A stretch of DNA of 64,000 nucleotides from CALVNN01 sp964393975 (GTDB lineage: Bacteria; Bacillota; Clostridia; Christensenellales; UBA1242), in the NCBI GenBank assembly GCA_964393975.1, contig CAYMVO010000004.1:1-64000 (forward strand). Direction: 5' to 3'. The translations under genes and the position numbers were made by a program. The notes under the pieces are model-generated. The model saw nothing but the letters and a program-made list of their open reading frames with translations, ran no database searches and was not told the origin of the DNA. Shown here in pieces: positions 43,758 to 51,792 of this stretch (the stretch's first letter is position 1; each line of letters starts with the position of its first letter).

Positions 43758-45596
43758 ATGAAAAAAGCAGTAGTAATAGGTAGTGGTCACGCAGGTGTGG
43801 AGGCGGGACTCGCACTGGCTAGAATGGGAATAGACACTACTCTACTCACTCTAAACCTAGACAGTATATCATTTTTGGCGTGCAACCCCTCAATAGGTGG
43901 TACAGCAAAAGGGCATTTGGTATGTGAAATAGACGCGCTTGGCGGGCAAATGGGCATAAACACCGACGCAACGCTCATACAACTAAGAATGTTAAATCTT
44001 GGCAAAGGTCCAGCTGTACAATCACTTAGGGCGCAAGCGGACAAAAACGAATATCATAATGAAATGAAAAGGACTATTGAGGACCAAAAAAATCTCCACC
44101 TAAAGCAAGCGGAGGCGACCGAAATCGTTGTGGAAAACGGCGAGGTAAAAGCGGTAAAGACCGCACAAGGCGATATATTATGCGCTGACGCGGTGGTGGT
44201 TGCGACCGGCGTATATCTAAATAGCAACATCATTATTGGCGACTACACGAGAGACGTTGGACCGAATGGTTTTTGTAATGCAAAGCACCTCACACAAAGT
44301 CTTATAGATATAGGTTTTACGATACGAAGATTTAAGACTGGCACACCTGCCCGTGTACATTTTGACAGTTTGGACTTGTCAAAAATGACCGCTCAATATG
44401 GTGATGAAAATATACAAACATTTAGTTTTTTGACCGATAAACAGCCCGAAAACAAGACCAAGTGTTACCTCACCTACACGACCGAAAAAACAAAGGATAT
44501 CATATTAAAAAATCTAGACCGCTGTCCTATGTTTAATGGAACTATCAACGGTATCGGTCCTAGATACTGCCCTAGCATAGAGTCAAAAATAGTGCGTTTT
44601 GCAGACAAAGAAAGGCATCAAGTATTTCTAGAGCCTGAGTCACTCTCCACAAAAGAATACTATGTACAAGGTGTTAGCACTTCTATGCCAATTGACGTAC
44701 AAAAAGAGATGTATCGTAGCATTATTGGATTGGAAAATGTCGAGATTTTAAGAGACGCATACGCTATAGAATACGACTGCATCGACTCTACCGAATTGTA
44801 TCCAACTTTGGCGTTTAAAAAGTGCAAAGGACTCTACACCGCAGGTCAAATAAACGGCAGTAGCGGATACGAGGAAGCAGGCGCGCAAGGGTTAATCGCA
44901 GGTATCAATGCTGGACTATATCTACTAGGGAAAGAACCCCTTATACTAAAGCGAAACGAGAGTTATATAGGCGTACTTATTGATGATTTAGTGACAAAAG
45001 GCACAAATGAACCTTACAGAATGATGACAAGTCGTGCGGAATACAGACTCCACCTTAGACAAGACAACGCCGACCTTAGACTCACCCCTTATAGTATTGC
45101 GATAGGTTTAGCGAGCGAGGAGCGTAAAGCACGATTTGAAAAGAGACTAGCCGAACTAAGCCAAGCAAAGAGCGAACTAAAATGCACTTTTTCGCCCGAT
45201 AGCGTGCGAGAGTTGTTTGAGGCGACGAGCGAAAACCTACCAAAGAGCGGTATCACGCTAGACGGTATCATTAGGCGAAACAATATTGACGCTATCAAAG
45301 CAAAACAATACCTCAATGTGTTTGACGGCGTTAGTGATTTGACACTGAAAACACTTTCAACCGATATAAAATATGATGGTTATCTAAAGCGTGAGGATGA
45401 GCAGATTGAGAGGTTTATGAAAAATGAGAAAATCACACTACCTAAAGACTACGACTACTCCACTATTTACGGACTGAGAAAAGAGGCGCAAGAAAAACTA
45501 AATCATATAAAGCCAACCTCACTAGGTCAAGCGAGCCGTATCAGTGGTGTAAATCCGGCAGACATAGCGGTACTACTTTGTAATTTTAAGAGATAA
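43758..45596 (+). CDS. mnmG: tRNA uridine-5-carboxymethylaminomethyl modification enzyme MnmG
   Basis: With MnmE, this FAD enzyme makes cmnm5U34 in several tRNAs. The 612-residue product has the FAD-binding GSGHAGVEAGLALARMG at the start, the family block CNPSIGGTAKGHLVCEIDAL, the GPRYCPSIESKI strand, YVQGVSTSMP and the C-terminal helical domain (GEEAGAQG, RAEYRLHLRQDNAD, RISGVNPADIAVLL). The start at ATG 43758 is by homology and ribosome site. mnmE is not nearby. The following SDR gene is 13 bases downstream. Confidence 0.97.
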   Translation: MKKAVVIGSGHAGVEAGLALARMGIDTTLLTLNLDSISFLACNPSIGGTAKGHLVCEIDALGGQMGINTDATLIQLRMLNLGKGPAVQSLRAQADKNEYHNEMKRTIEDQKNLHLKQAEATEIVVENGEVKAVKTAQGDILCADAVVVATGVYLNSNIIIGDYTRDVGPNGFCNAKHLTQSLIDIGFTIRRFKTGTPARVHFDSLDLSKMTAQYGDENIQTFSFLTDKQPENKTKCYLTYTTEKTKDIILKNLDRCPMFNGTINGIGPRYCPSIESKIVRFADKERHQVFLEPESLSTKEYYVQGVSTSMPIDVQKEMYRSIIGLENVEILRDAYAIEYDCIDSTELYPTLAFKKCKGLYTAGQINGSSGYEEAGAQGLIAGINAGLYLLGKEPLILKRNESYIGVLIDDLVTKGTNEPYRMMTSRAEYRLHLRQDNADLRLTPYSIAIGLASEERKARFEKRLAELSQAKSELKCTFSPDSVRELFEATSENLPKSGITLDGIIRRNNIDAIKAKQYLNVFDGVSDLTLKTLSTDIKYDGYLKREDEQIERFMKNEKITLPKDYDYSTIYGLRKEAQEKLNHIKPTSLGQASRISGVNPADIAVLLCNFKR

Positions 45597-45609
45597 GGAG
45601 ATTTATTTT

Positions 45610-46383
45610 ATGAGAAATATAGTTATCACGGGTGCTTCGAGCGGAATAGGTAAACGCTTGAGCGAATTATTTGAAAAGACCGACACCGTAATCACGATAT
45701 CTAGAAGTGGCGAAGGTGAAAGACATTATACTTGCGATGTTGCGAATGAAAAAGCGGTAAAAGAGACTTTTGACAAGATAAAAGAGACTTACGGACATAT
45801 AGATATCCTTATAAACAACGCAGGTTACGGGCTATCAGGTGCGGTGGAGCTACTCCCGCTAAACGAGATAAAAAGACTCTTTGATGTGAATTTTTTTGGC
45901 GTGTTAAACTGCACCCAAAACGCTCTCCCACTAATGGGAAAAGGTGGTAAGATTATAAATATCAGTTCTGCGTGCGCGATTTTTGCACTGCCTTTTAGGG
46001 CAATGTACTGCGCTAGCAAATCGGCGGTCAGTTCGCTAAGTTTTGGTCTAAATATGGAATGCAAAAAATCTGGGATACAAGTATGCGCCGTTTGCCCAGG
46101 TGACACAAAAACAAATTTCTCAAAAAATCGTGTTAAAATCAATGAGTCCAACGAGCGTTACGGTGATAGTATCATAAACTCCGCTACAAAAATAGACTCA
46201 AGAGAAGACAAACGAATGAGCGTAGATAAGGTCGCTTATCAAATATATAAAGTAATTAATAAGAAAAAATTACCTTATCAAAAGATAATCGGCGGAAAAT
46301 ACAAAATCTTTTATTTAGGTCTTAGACTGCTACCAACTAATTGGTTTTACGGGCTAGTAAATAAAATTTTCAATAAAAAATAA
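45610..46383 (+). CDS. Short-chain dehydrogenase/reductase
   Basis: A 257-residue NAD(P)-dependent oxidoreductase of the classical SDR family. It shows the TGASSGIG cofactor loop at residues 6-13, the NNAGYG strand motif, the catalytic YCASK (Tyr-x3-Lys) preceded by the ISSA serine, and a C-terminal basic stretch near GRKYKIFYLGLRLLP. The substrate cannot be read from the sequence. It is co-transcribed with mnmG, ending at a terminator just before the tRNA-Glu promoter. Confidence 0.9.
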   Translation: MRNIVITGASSGIGKRLSELFEKTDTVITISRSGEGERHYTCDVANEKAVKETFDKIKETYGHIDILINNAGYGLSGAVELLPLNEIKRLFDVNFFGVLNCTQNALPLMGKGGKIINISSACAIFALPFRAMYCASKSAVSSLSFGLNMECKKSGIQVCAVCPGDTKTNFSKNRVKINESNERYGDSIINSATKIDSREDKRMSVDKVAYQIYKVINKKKLPYQKIIGGKYKIFYLGLRLLPTNWFYGLVNKIFNKK

Positions 46384-46393
46384 AAAATTTTTA

Positions 46394-46420
46394 AAAAACT
46401 ATTGCAAAAGATAGTTTTTT
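46394..46420 (+). terminator. Terminator of the mnmG-SDR operon
   Basis: AAAACTAT (46395-46402) pairs with ATAGTTTT (46411-46418) around TGCAAAAG and ends in Ts. It overlaps the -35 region of the tRNA-Glu promoter. Confidence 0.7.
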
Positions 46421-46430
46421 TTGTTATACT
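46402..46430 (+). promoter_or_regulatory. Promoter of tRNA-Glu
   Basis: TTGCAA, a 17-base spacer and TATACT, 17 bases before the mature tRNA 5' end. Confidence 0.65.
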
Positions 46431-46447
46431 AATTTTGTTTTCAGTGA

Positions 46448-46522
46448 GCCCTCATGGTCAAGTGGTCAAGACGCTAGCCTCTCACGCTGGAATCAGGGGT
46501 TCGACTCCCCTTGGGGGTACCA
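46448..46522 (+). tRNA. tRNA-Glu (CUC)
   Basis: The acceptor GCCCTCA pairs with TGGGGGT. The anticodon stem CTAGC / GCTGG carries the loop CTCTCAC, anticodon CTC, reading GAG. The T-arm is AGGGG TTCGACT CCCCT. The 3' CCA is encoded at 46520-46522. Confidence 0.95.
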
Positions 46523-46527
46523 AATAA

Positions 46528-46545
46528 AATTAGTCAGTTTGACTA
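46528..46545 (+). repeat. 18-base repeat, copy 1 (tRNA-Glu side)
   Basis: AATTAGTCAGTTTGACTA lies five bases after the tRNA and recurs exactly at 48139-48156. It is internally palindromic (TAGTCA-GTT-TGACTA). This copy lacks a T-run. Confidence 0.7.
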
Positions 46546-46551
46546 TTTAAG

Positions 46552-46580
46552 ATTGTAGATAGAATATCTACAATTTTTTT
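46552..46580 (+). terminator. Terminator after tRNA-Glu
   Basis: TTGTAGATA and TATCTACAA form a 9-bp stem around GAA, followed by seven Ts. Confidence 0.85.
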
Positions 46581-46698
46581 ATCATTAGATGCTTACTATA
46601 TATAAACGATTGTATAATAAATGTTGGGGTGGATAGATAATTTAATAAAAAAAGACAAAAACAATTGTTTAAAATTGTAGTTGTCTCAATCTAAAAGA

Positions 46699-47388
46699 TT
46701 AATTTTGTACAAAAGCATTTATTGTTGAAAAAGGCAAAGCGAAAGAAACACCTTGTATAACTTCACCATTGTTGTCTCTTAATCTAAAACTTATTACGCC
46801 CAAAAGATTTCCGTACTTATCAAAAACAGGTCCGCCACTATTTCCTTCATTTATAACAAAACTTGTTTGGATTGTTTGTATTGTTTGTTCATTGTAAATA
46901 ACATTTTTTTCACTGCTAGACACTACACCAGTAGTAAAAGATAGACCGAAGCCACTAGGATTACCTATTGTATAAATTGTTTGTCCGTTAAATATATTTT
47001 TACCTATTTTAAAAAATGGTGTTTTCTCTTTTTCAATTTTAATTATTGCCAAATCTGATGTTTCACTGACCTTAAAAATTTGAGCATTAACCCATTCATC
47101 CATATCTGCTGATCGCACTTGAATTTTATCATAATTACTATTTGTTGAAGCGTTATATACTACGTGTTTGTTAGTTAGTATTGTGCCATTATTATTTATA
47201 AAAAAGCCTGTAGCATATCCCCATGTATTTTCATCATTTGTGGTTTTTATTTCCACAACTTTCATTATATTATTTTCAAAGGCAGATTCAGTATTGTTTG
47301 CATTAAAAAAGTAGATACACGAAAAACCATTTAAAATAACTAAAACCCCGATAACAACATAATTTATTATTGTAACATTTCTACTCAT
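46699..47388 (-). CDS. Trypsin-like serine protease (S1C), membrane-anchored
   Basis: A 229-residue protease of the DegP/HtrA type but without a PDZ domain. An N-terminal membrane helix (~8-26) is followed by the protease domain (~40-228) with the catalytic triad: His in TNKHVV, Asp in TSDLAIIKI and Ser in NEGNSGGPVFD. This domain faces the outside. The start at ATG 47388 (MSRNVTIIN) follows GGGAAATTGAT; an ATG 11 codons upstream has no ribosome site. The absence of PDZ suggests no oligomeric cage; the substrate is unknown. It lies within a 1.6-kb stretch bounded by identical 18-base repeats. Confidence 0.85.
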   Translation of the reverse strand: MSRNVTIINYVVIGVLVILNGFSCIYFFNANNTESAFENNIMKVVEIKTTNDENTWGYATGFFINNNGTILTNKHVVYNASTNSNYDKIQVRSADMDEWVNAQIFKVSETSDLAIIKIEKEKTPFFKIGKNIFNGQTIYTIGNPSGFGLSFTTGVVSSSEKNVIYNEQTIQTIQTSFVINEGNSGGPVFDKYGNLLGVISFRLRDNNGEVIQGVSFALPFSTINAFVQN

Positions 47389-47521
47389 ATCAATTTCCCT
47401 ATATTTTTTAAATCCATACATTTATAAAACTTATATTATTTTTTGTCAACTATTCATGTTTTTGTCTAGCATTTTTACCTTATTCAGCGTTGCAAGCATC
47501 TCGTTTATATCTCTTAGTATT

Positions 47522-47827
47522 TTACCAATACAAACTTAAATTTTTTTTAATCGTTTCTTCACCTCTAGGTTTAAAAACACCCCAAAAACCACAATATTCC
47601 AAACCTATGTTTTGAACAAACATATCAGTTATCATATTATCTTTATAACTATAGTAAATAAATACTTCACCATATTTTTTATTAAACTCTTTTGGGATGC
47701 AAGTCATTCTATAATCAGAAGAAACAATATCAAACGCTAAGGCATCAACAAAATCTTTAATTTGTGTAACCTTTATGTTAATATTATTTGCATCATAATA
47801 ATTTTGTAAACTGTCATAAAATTTCAC
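47522..47827 (-). CDS. Uncharacterised protein, start unclear
   Basis: From GTG 47827 a 101-residue frame gives MKFYDSLQNYYDANNINI ... CGFWGVFKPRGEETIKKN, unlike anything I recognise. The same frame stays open upstream to 47968 (stop at 47971) with coding-like content (KKYAELEEFKSKLKQIL...FDFENYIKQVYN) but no ATG, GTG or TTG and no ribosome site for the GTG. An ATG with AAGG just before it lies one frame off near 47958. The gene is either 5'-broken by a small indel or uses an unusual start. If intact it would encode ~148 residues. Confidence 0.45.
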   Translation of the reverse strand: MKFYDSLQNYYDANNINIKVTQIKDFVDALAFDIVSSDYRMTCIPKEFNKKYGEVFIYYSYKDNMITDMFVQNIGLEYCGFWGVFKPRGEETIKKNLSLYW

Positions 47828-48138
47828 ATTATAAACTTGCTTTATGTAATTTTCAAAATCAAATCTTGTAAAATTTTCGCTTTTACCTAGTATTTGTTTT
47901 AGTTTGCTTTTAAACTCTTCAAGTTCGGCATATTTTTTTGCTTTAAATTCATTTTTATATATACATCCTTAAATATAAAAATATAGTAACACATAATGTA
48001 AAAAATGTCAATAAAAAGCGAATGCTATTAAGTACCTAGAGTTAAGAAAAAGTTATAAATAACTATTGGTGCTTTTGTTCTCCAGCTCTTTTAATACTTA
48101 CAATTTTAAACAATAAACCAAAAAGATTAAAATTAGTC

Positions 48139-48167
48139 AATTAGTCAGTTTGACTAATTTTTTTTTA
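48139..48167 (+). terminator. Hairpin with T-run; contains 18-base repeat copy 2
   Basis: AATTAGTCA-GTT-TGACTAATT (48139-48159) is a perfect stem followed by a run of Ts. The 18 bases at 48139-48156 are identical to those at 46528-46545 next to tRNA-Glu. No plus-strand gene ends just before it. Confidence 0.7.
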
Positions 48168-48176
48168 AAAAAATAG

Positions 48177-48205
48177 TTGACATTTTATGTTTTTATCGTT
48201 ATAAT
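48177..48205 (+). promoter_or_regulatory. Perfect consensus promoter upstream of candidate small RNA
   Basis: TTGACA (48177-48182), exactly 17 bases, then TATAAT (48200-48205), a full match to the sigma-A consensus. No protein-coding gene follows on the plus strand; the next coding sequence is on the minus strand. Confidence 0.8.
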
Positions 48206-48210
48206 ATGTC

Positions 48211-48260
48211 TGTTCTTAATGTAATTGAGGTTAAGAACAGGTTGTTTCATAACCTTTTTT
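48211..48260 (+). ncRNA. Candidate small RNA with two hairpins
   Basis: Transcription from the consensus promoter would start near 48212. The RNA would form a 10-bp hairpin at its very 5' end (CTGTTCTTAA, 48210-48219, with TTAAGAACAG, 48231-48240), then a terminator-like hairpin GGTT / AACC (48241-48254) and six Us. An alternative pairing AGGTTA (48228-48233) with TAACCT (48250-48255) competes with it. There is no ribosome site or open frame. A further strong hairpin with T-run lies at 48302-48335 should readthrough occur. Confidence 0.55.
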
Positions 48261-48301
48261 ATTGTTTTTATCTTTTTGTATGTAAATTCATGTGTATTTA
48301 C

Positions 48302-48335
48302 AAAAAAAGCCCTTGCAAATAAGCAAGGGCTTTTT
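48302..48335. terminator. Bidirectional terminator
   Basis: AAAGCCCTTGC and GCAAGGGCTTT form an 11-bp stem around AAATAA-type loop bases with A-runs and T-runs on both sides. It ends the minus-strand gene at 48338. Confidence 0.88.
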
Positions 48336-48337
48336 GA

Positions 48338-49051
48338 TTAATATATCTTTATTAGTAATGCAGTAAAATCATTATATAGTTCTTTTAGAGGTTTTACCTT
48401 TTTCATAACGCCATCAAACGCCATAGCGAGTGCGGATATTATTTTCTTATTACCTATCTTTAAGGCGTCAATGAGTGCTTTTACGTATATAGAAATCTCC
48501 TCTTTCTTTTTATCCTTTATTTTTGGGTGAATATCCGCTAAATTTTTAATCTCTTGCAGTTTACGTATAATCTTATCTTGTAGACTACTCTCAGTTTTGG
48601 TTATGATAGGCTTTTGGACACTATCCACATCAAACCTCGCTAACACATCGTTTTTGAAAGGGACTAGCATTGTCTTAGCAAAAACAAGATACTCCCCACC
48701 AACATCTTTAGACTTAAAATAATTCGTAATAAAATCATAAAAATCAATCTTTTTGTTATCCACTTCCACCAAAAAGCAAAAAACTAATGCGATACGCTTA
48801 TAGTCTTCCTCAGGCATCTTAAAATACTTTTCGCTAAAATTGGATAATTTTGACTTTTCAAACTCATCATCAAAATTAAAATTCAACAAACACTCCGCCA
48901 TAAGATTATAGAGTTCTTTACTTTGGGCGATTGATTTTAATATATTAGAAATTTTTATATCGGCAAGTATAAACTTCCCATTTATCATCTCATCGCAAAA
49001 CTTACTAAATTCTCTTATTTTCTTAGCTTCTTCCGAATTAATGCTCCTCAT
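48338..49051 (-). CDS. Uncharacterised helical protein (237 aa)
   Basis: I do not recognise this protein. It is predicted to be almost entirely alpha-helical and soluble, with no signal peptide. It starts MRSINSEEAKKIREFSKF and ends NDFTALLIKIY. Around residues 150-170 a Lys-rich stretch (KPIITKTESSLQDKIIRKLQ) links two helical halves. The ATG follows GAGGAGATATG-type sequence (GGTGAGGAGAT), so it is well supported as a gene. It is monocistronic, between a terminator and the divergent DUF4364 gene. Confidence 0.75.
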   Translation of the reverse strand: MRSINSEEAKKIREFSKFCDEMINGKFILADIKISNILKSIAQSKELYNLMAECLLNFNFDDEFEKSKLSNFSEKYFKMPEEDYKRIALVFCFLVEVDNKKIDFYDFITNYFKSKDVGGEYLVFAKTMLVPFKNDVLARFDVDSVQKPIITKTESSLQDKIIRKLQEIKNLADIHPKIKDKKKEEISIYVKALIDALKIGNKKIISALAMAFDGVMKKVKPLKELYNDFTALLIKIY

Positions 49052-49128
49052 ATCTCCTCACCAATTTTGTAATATATAATAGAATAACACAAAACAAATA
49101 AATTTTGCAATAATTTTAATAAAAAATA

Positions 49129-49157
49129 TTGCATTTTTTGTAAATTGCTTATATACT
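49129..49157 (+). promoter_or_regulatory. Promoter of the DUF4364 gene
   Basis: TTGCAT, a 17-base spacer and TATACT, about 100 bases before the ATG. Confidence 0.55.
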
Positions 49158-49256
49158 TAAAGTGTTGTAAATGTATTGATTTTTATTTTTTGAAACAATC
49201 AAACAAGGTTTTGCATTAGTAAAATACTAAAAAATTATATTAAAAGGAAAAATATT

Positions 49257-49805
49257 ATGTCAGTTGAAATGCCAGAATCAGCAGTAAATAAATTAATTCT
49301 TATGTTTGTACTAGATAAAATGGAGATACCTTTATCTAACAGTTCTATCATAGATATATGCACACATAGAAATTCGTGGCTAAGCTACATAGAGTGCGAA
49401 GAGATTATACCTACACTGCTAGATAACAAGCTCATATATACACCGAGCAAGCACGCTTCAGAGCCGTACTACGCACTCACCTACGAAGGGCGAAATTGTC
49501 TAGCAATGTTTTTCAATAAAATACCGCAAAAAATACAAGATGACATAGCTAGTTACTGCAAGACAAACATTCAAAACGTCAAGAGGCGTCAAGAGTACAT
49601 CTCAAAATATGAAAAAATGGCAGACGGTAGCTATATAGCGACCTTCACAATACGCGAACCTATTATGGGGACGCTCTTTGAAATGGTCGTAAAATTGGAC
49701 AATCGCGCCGCCGCCATTAACGCCACAAAAAAATGGATAGATAAGGCACCCGAAGTATACGAAACAATTTTTGTCAGTCTACTAACCACCGAAAATGGTG
49801 ACTAA
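49257..49805 (+). CDS. DUF4364 family protein
   Basis: The 182-residue product has the DUF4364 pattern: an N-terminal winged-helix segment (VNKLILMFVLDKMEIPLSNS, CEEIIPTLLDNKLIYTPSKH, PYYALTYEGRNCLAMFFNKI) and a beta-rich C-terminal half (SYIATFTIREPIMGTLFEMV). The family is largely confined to Clostridia and is thought to be regulatory; nothing here shows its targets. AAAGGAAAAAT lies before the ATG. Single gene. Confidence 0.85.
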   Translation: MSVEMPESAVNKLILMFVLDKMEIPLSNSSIIDICTHRNSWLSYIECEEIIPTLLDNKLIYTPSKHASEPYYALTYEGRNCLAMFFNKIPQKIQDDIASYCKTNIQNVKRRQEYISKYEKMADGSYIATFTIREPIMGTLFEMVVKLDNRAAAINATKKWIDKAPEVYETIFVSLLTTENGD

Positions 49806-49806
49806 T

Positions 49807-49832
49807 GGAAGTAACACTTACTTCCTTTTTTT
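49807..49832 (+). terminator. Terminator of the DUF4364 gene
   Basis: GGAAGTAA (49807-49814) and TTACTTCC (49818-49825) form an 8-bp stem around CAC, followed by seven Ts. Confidence 0.82.
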
Positions 49833-49973
49833 AGACTGTACAATAAATGCTGGAGTGGAAAATTTGATATATGTAATAGCATAAGCGTTAGTAATTATTG
49901 TTCCGTTAGATAAAATTAACTCACCTAACCCACACCTTATCACAACGCTTTTTGTTTCTGCTTTAATTTTCAT
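49818..49973 (-). CDS. Possible small protein or gene remnant (51 aa)
   Basis: A 51-residue minus-strand frame starts MKIKAETKSVVIRCGLGELI and ends FSTPAFIVQSKKRK. The composition looks protein-like, but there is no ribosome site and its end overlaps the DUF4364 terminator. The 26 bases encoding STPAFIVQS recur with four changes at about 46608-46633, encoding STPTFIIQS. It may be a fragment of a dispersed element rather than a working gene. From 49974 to 50171 I see nothing further. Confidence 0.3.
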   Translation of the reverse strand: MKIKAETKSVVIRCGLGELILSNGTIITNAYAITYIKFSTPAFIVQSKKRK

Positions 49974-50171
49974 AATCAAATTTTGTTACATATTAAAAAT
50001 TCACTAATAGTTTTAGGTACAATGGCTAGAAAATATAAATTAGCTTCAAGACTTATCATACAAACAATTATTGTCAATGTTCAAGTTTCTTTTCCATAAT
50101 CAATTTTCATTATGGCACAATAAACAAACTGTCAATATATATTTAAAAACTTAAGATAGTATAACAAATAT

Positions 50172-51680
50172 TTATATCAAAAGGTAAAAATATCTCCCGC
50201 CACTAATATAACTACAAAAGTAATTAACATTATGTTGCTTGAAAATTTTTGTATAGTAAAAATATTCCATAAAATCACCTTCAAGAGGGGTGATGTATTC
50301 GGTTGCTTGCTTTACAAATTTATCTTTTAAACGCTTTTTATATTGTTTAATGATTTTACTCATTGGCTCGCCATTTTTTAAGAGTGTAGTCGCCTCTTGC
50401 AAAACTGCTTTCAAAATCTTTTTCGCAGATATATAAATCGCTTCTTTATTTTCACCAAACAATATTTTTGGCATTTTTATTCTCGTTTCTATTGTTTTTG
50501 AGGAGTTTTCAAAAATATTTTTTATACCTTTTGAAGTCAAAGAGTTTGTATTGATAAAATATGTATACAGTTTTTCGGGAATTAAAGAAATCTTTCTAGC
50601 GTAAAAATAATAATCATAATTGAAAGTTGTATCTTCGTCATAACTCAATTTTTCGTTAAAAGAAATGTTTTTGTTTTTTATGATACACAATCTATACATT
50701 TTATTCCACAAAACCGGAAACCAATAGTTATTAAACATATTCAAAAATAAATCAGAACTGCGACTAGACATAATCATATTTTCATCAAGTCCATATTGCC
50801 TTTTTTGGTCGGAGACTTCGTTTATCCCGCACATAGCCCAATCTACTCTACTCTTTTTCATTTCAAACAAAAGCTTTTCAAAATAATTGTTTTCTAACTC
50901 ATCATCGCAATCTAAAAACGACATATATCTTCCGGTCGCAAACTTGAGTCCCAAGTTTCTCGCACTAGAAACGCCACCATTTTCTTTCCAAACATAAGTA
51001 AAATTTTTGTTATCTTTGCAATATCTCTCGCAAATTTCTCTACTCGCATCTCTAGAGCCGTCGTCTACTAAAATAACTTGCAAATCTTTATATGTTTGTG
51101 CAATTAACGAATCTAACATTCTATGCAAAAACTTTTCGCCATTATAAATAGGTATAACTACTGAAATTGTTTCATTAATATACGGCAATAAGGTCTCGCC
51201 CTCTATGAGTCCTATCCTTTTAAACACACTTTCAATATACTCGCCTTTATTCAAAAATAGTATTTTTTCGGCATAAGCGTCATCACTTTCTCGCAAGATA
51301 TAACGAGCAAACTGTTTTGACATATTGCAAATAAATTGTTTTGAATTGTTCCGCTTAAGATATCTACACAAATACTCCTCTTTGCTATGAATATTAGGGA
51401 ATATTAAAAAATAGTCGAGTCCTTGGTCTTTGCAATAATCTATCGCATTATAGCTCACAAAAACATAGTCGTATTTTTTAATAGCCTCTTTAATCGCTGA
51501 AAAATAATTGTTTGGAAAATCAGGATTGATTTTTGTTTGCAACCCTTTTCTATCCTCGACATTTTCATTAGTCAAATCTAAATATCTATACCTTGACTCT
51601 TCCAAATCAAGAGCGTTTTTATACTTTCCGCAAAAAGTTGTCTTACCCGTTCCAGCAAAACCATAAACAATTATTCCCAT
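50172..51680 (-). CDS. P-loop kinase-like domain fused to family 2 glycosyltransferase
   Basis: A 502-residue two-domain protein. Residues 1-~168 form a small nucleoside-kinase-like P-loop domain: Walker A GFAGTGKTTF, the YDYVFVSYNAIDYC strand and an LIFPNIHSKEEYLCRYLKRN segment, similar to kinases seen in phages and Firmicutes. Residues ~172-400 are a GT2 glycosyltransferase: TISVVIPIYNGEKFLHRMLD, LVDDGSRD, NGGVSSARNLGLK and the metal site FLDCDDE. The last ~100 residues are helical. GT2 enzymes of this subtype decorate surface glycans. The fusion partner's role is unknown. The start at ATG 51680 (MGIIVYGFAG) follows GGAGAGAGTT. There is no glycan gene cluster around it. Confidence 0.82.
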   Translation of the reverse strand: MGIIVYGFAGTGKTTFCGKYKNALDLEESRYRYLDLTNENVEDRKGLQTKINPDFPNNYFSAIKEAIKKYDYVFVSYNAIDYCKDQGLDYFLIFPNIHSKEEYLCRYLKRNNSKQFICNMSKQFARYILRESDDAYAEKILFLNKGEYIESVFKRIGLIEGETLLPYINETISVVIPIYNGEKFLHRMLDSLIAQTYKDLQVILVDDGSRDASREICERYCKDNKNFTYVWKENGGVSSARNLGLKFATGRYMSFLDCDDELENNYFEKLLFEMKKSRVDWAMCGINEVSDQKRQYGLDENMIMSSRSSDLFLNMFNNYWFPVLWNKMYRLCIIKNKNISFNEKLSYDEDTTFNYDYYFYARKISLIPEKLYTYFINTNSLTSKGIKNIFENSSKTIETRIKMPKILFGENKEAIYISAKKILKAVLQEATTLLKNGEPMSKIIKQYKKRLKDKFVKQATEYITPLEGDFMEYFYYTKIFKQHNVNYFCSYISGGRYFYLLI

Positions 51681-51792
51681 AACTCTCTCCATAAATTAAA
51701 ATTTTTCTAATAAATATCACAAATTTATTCTATCTTAAAAAAATAATTTTGTCAACTTTTTTAAAATTCTTAAATCCCCACCATAAACATTA

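Noticed and set aside
46448..48167. Integrated mobile element with att sites at tRNA-Glu
   Set aside because: The repeats lie just outside the tRNA 3' end rather than duplicating it, are palindromic like terminators, and no integrase or relaxase is present; kept only as a low-weight possibility.
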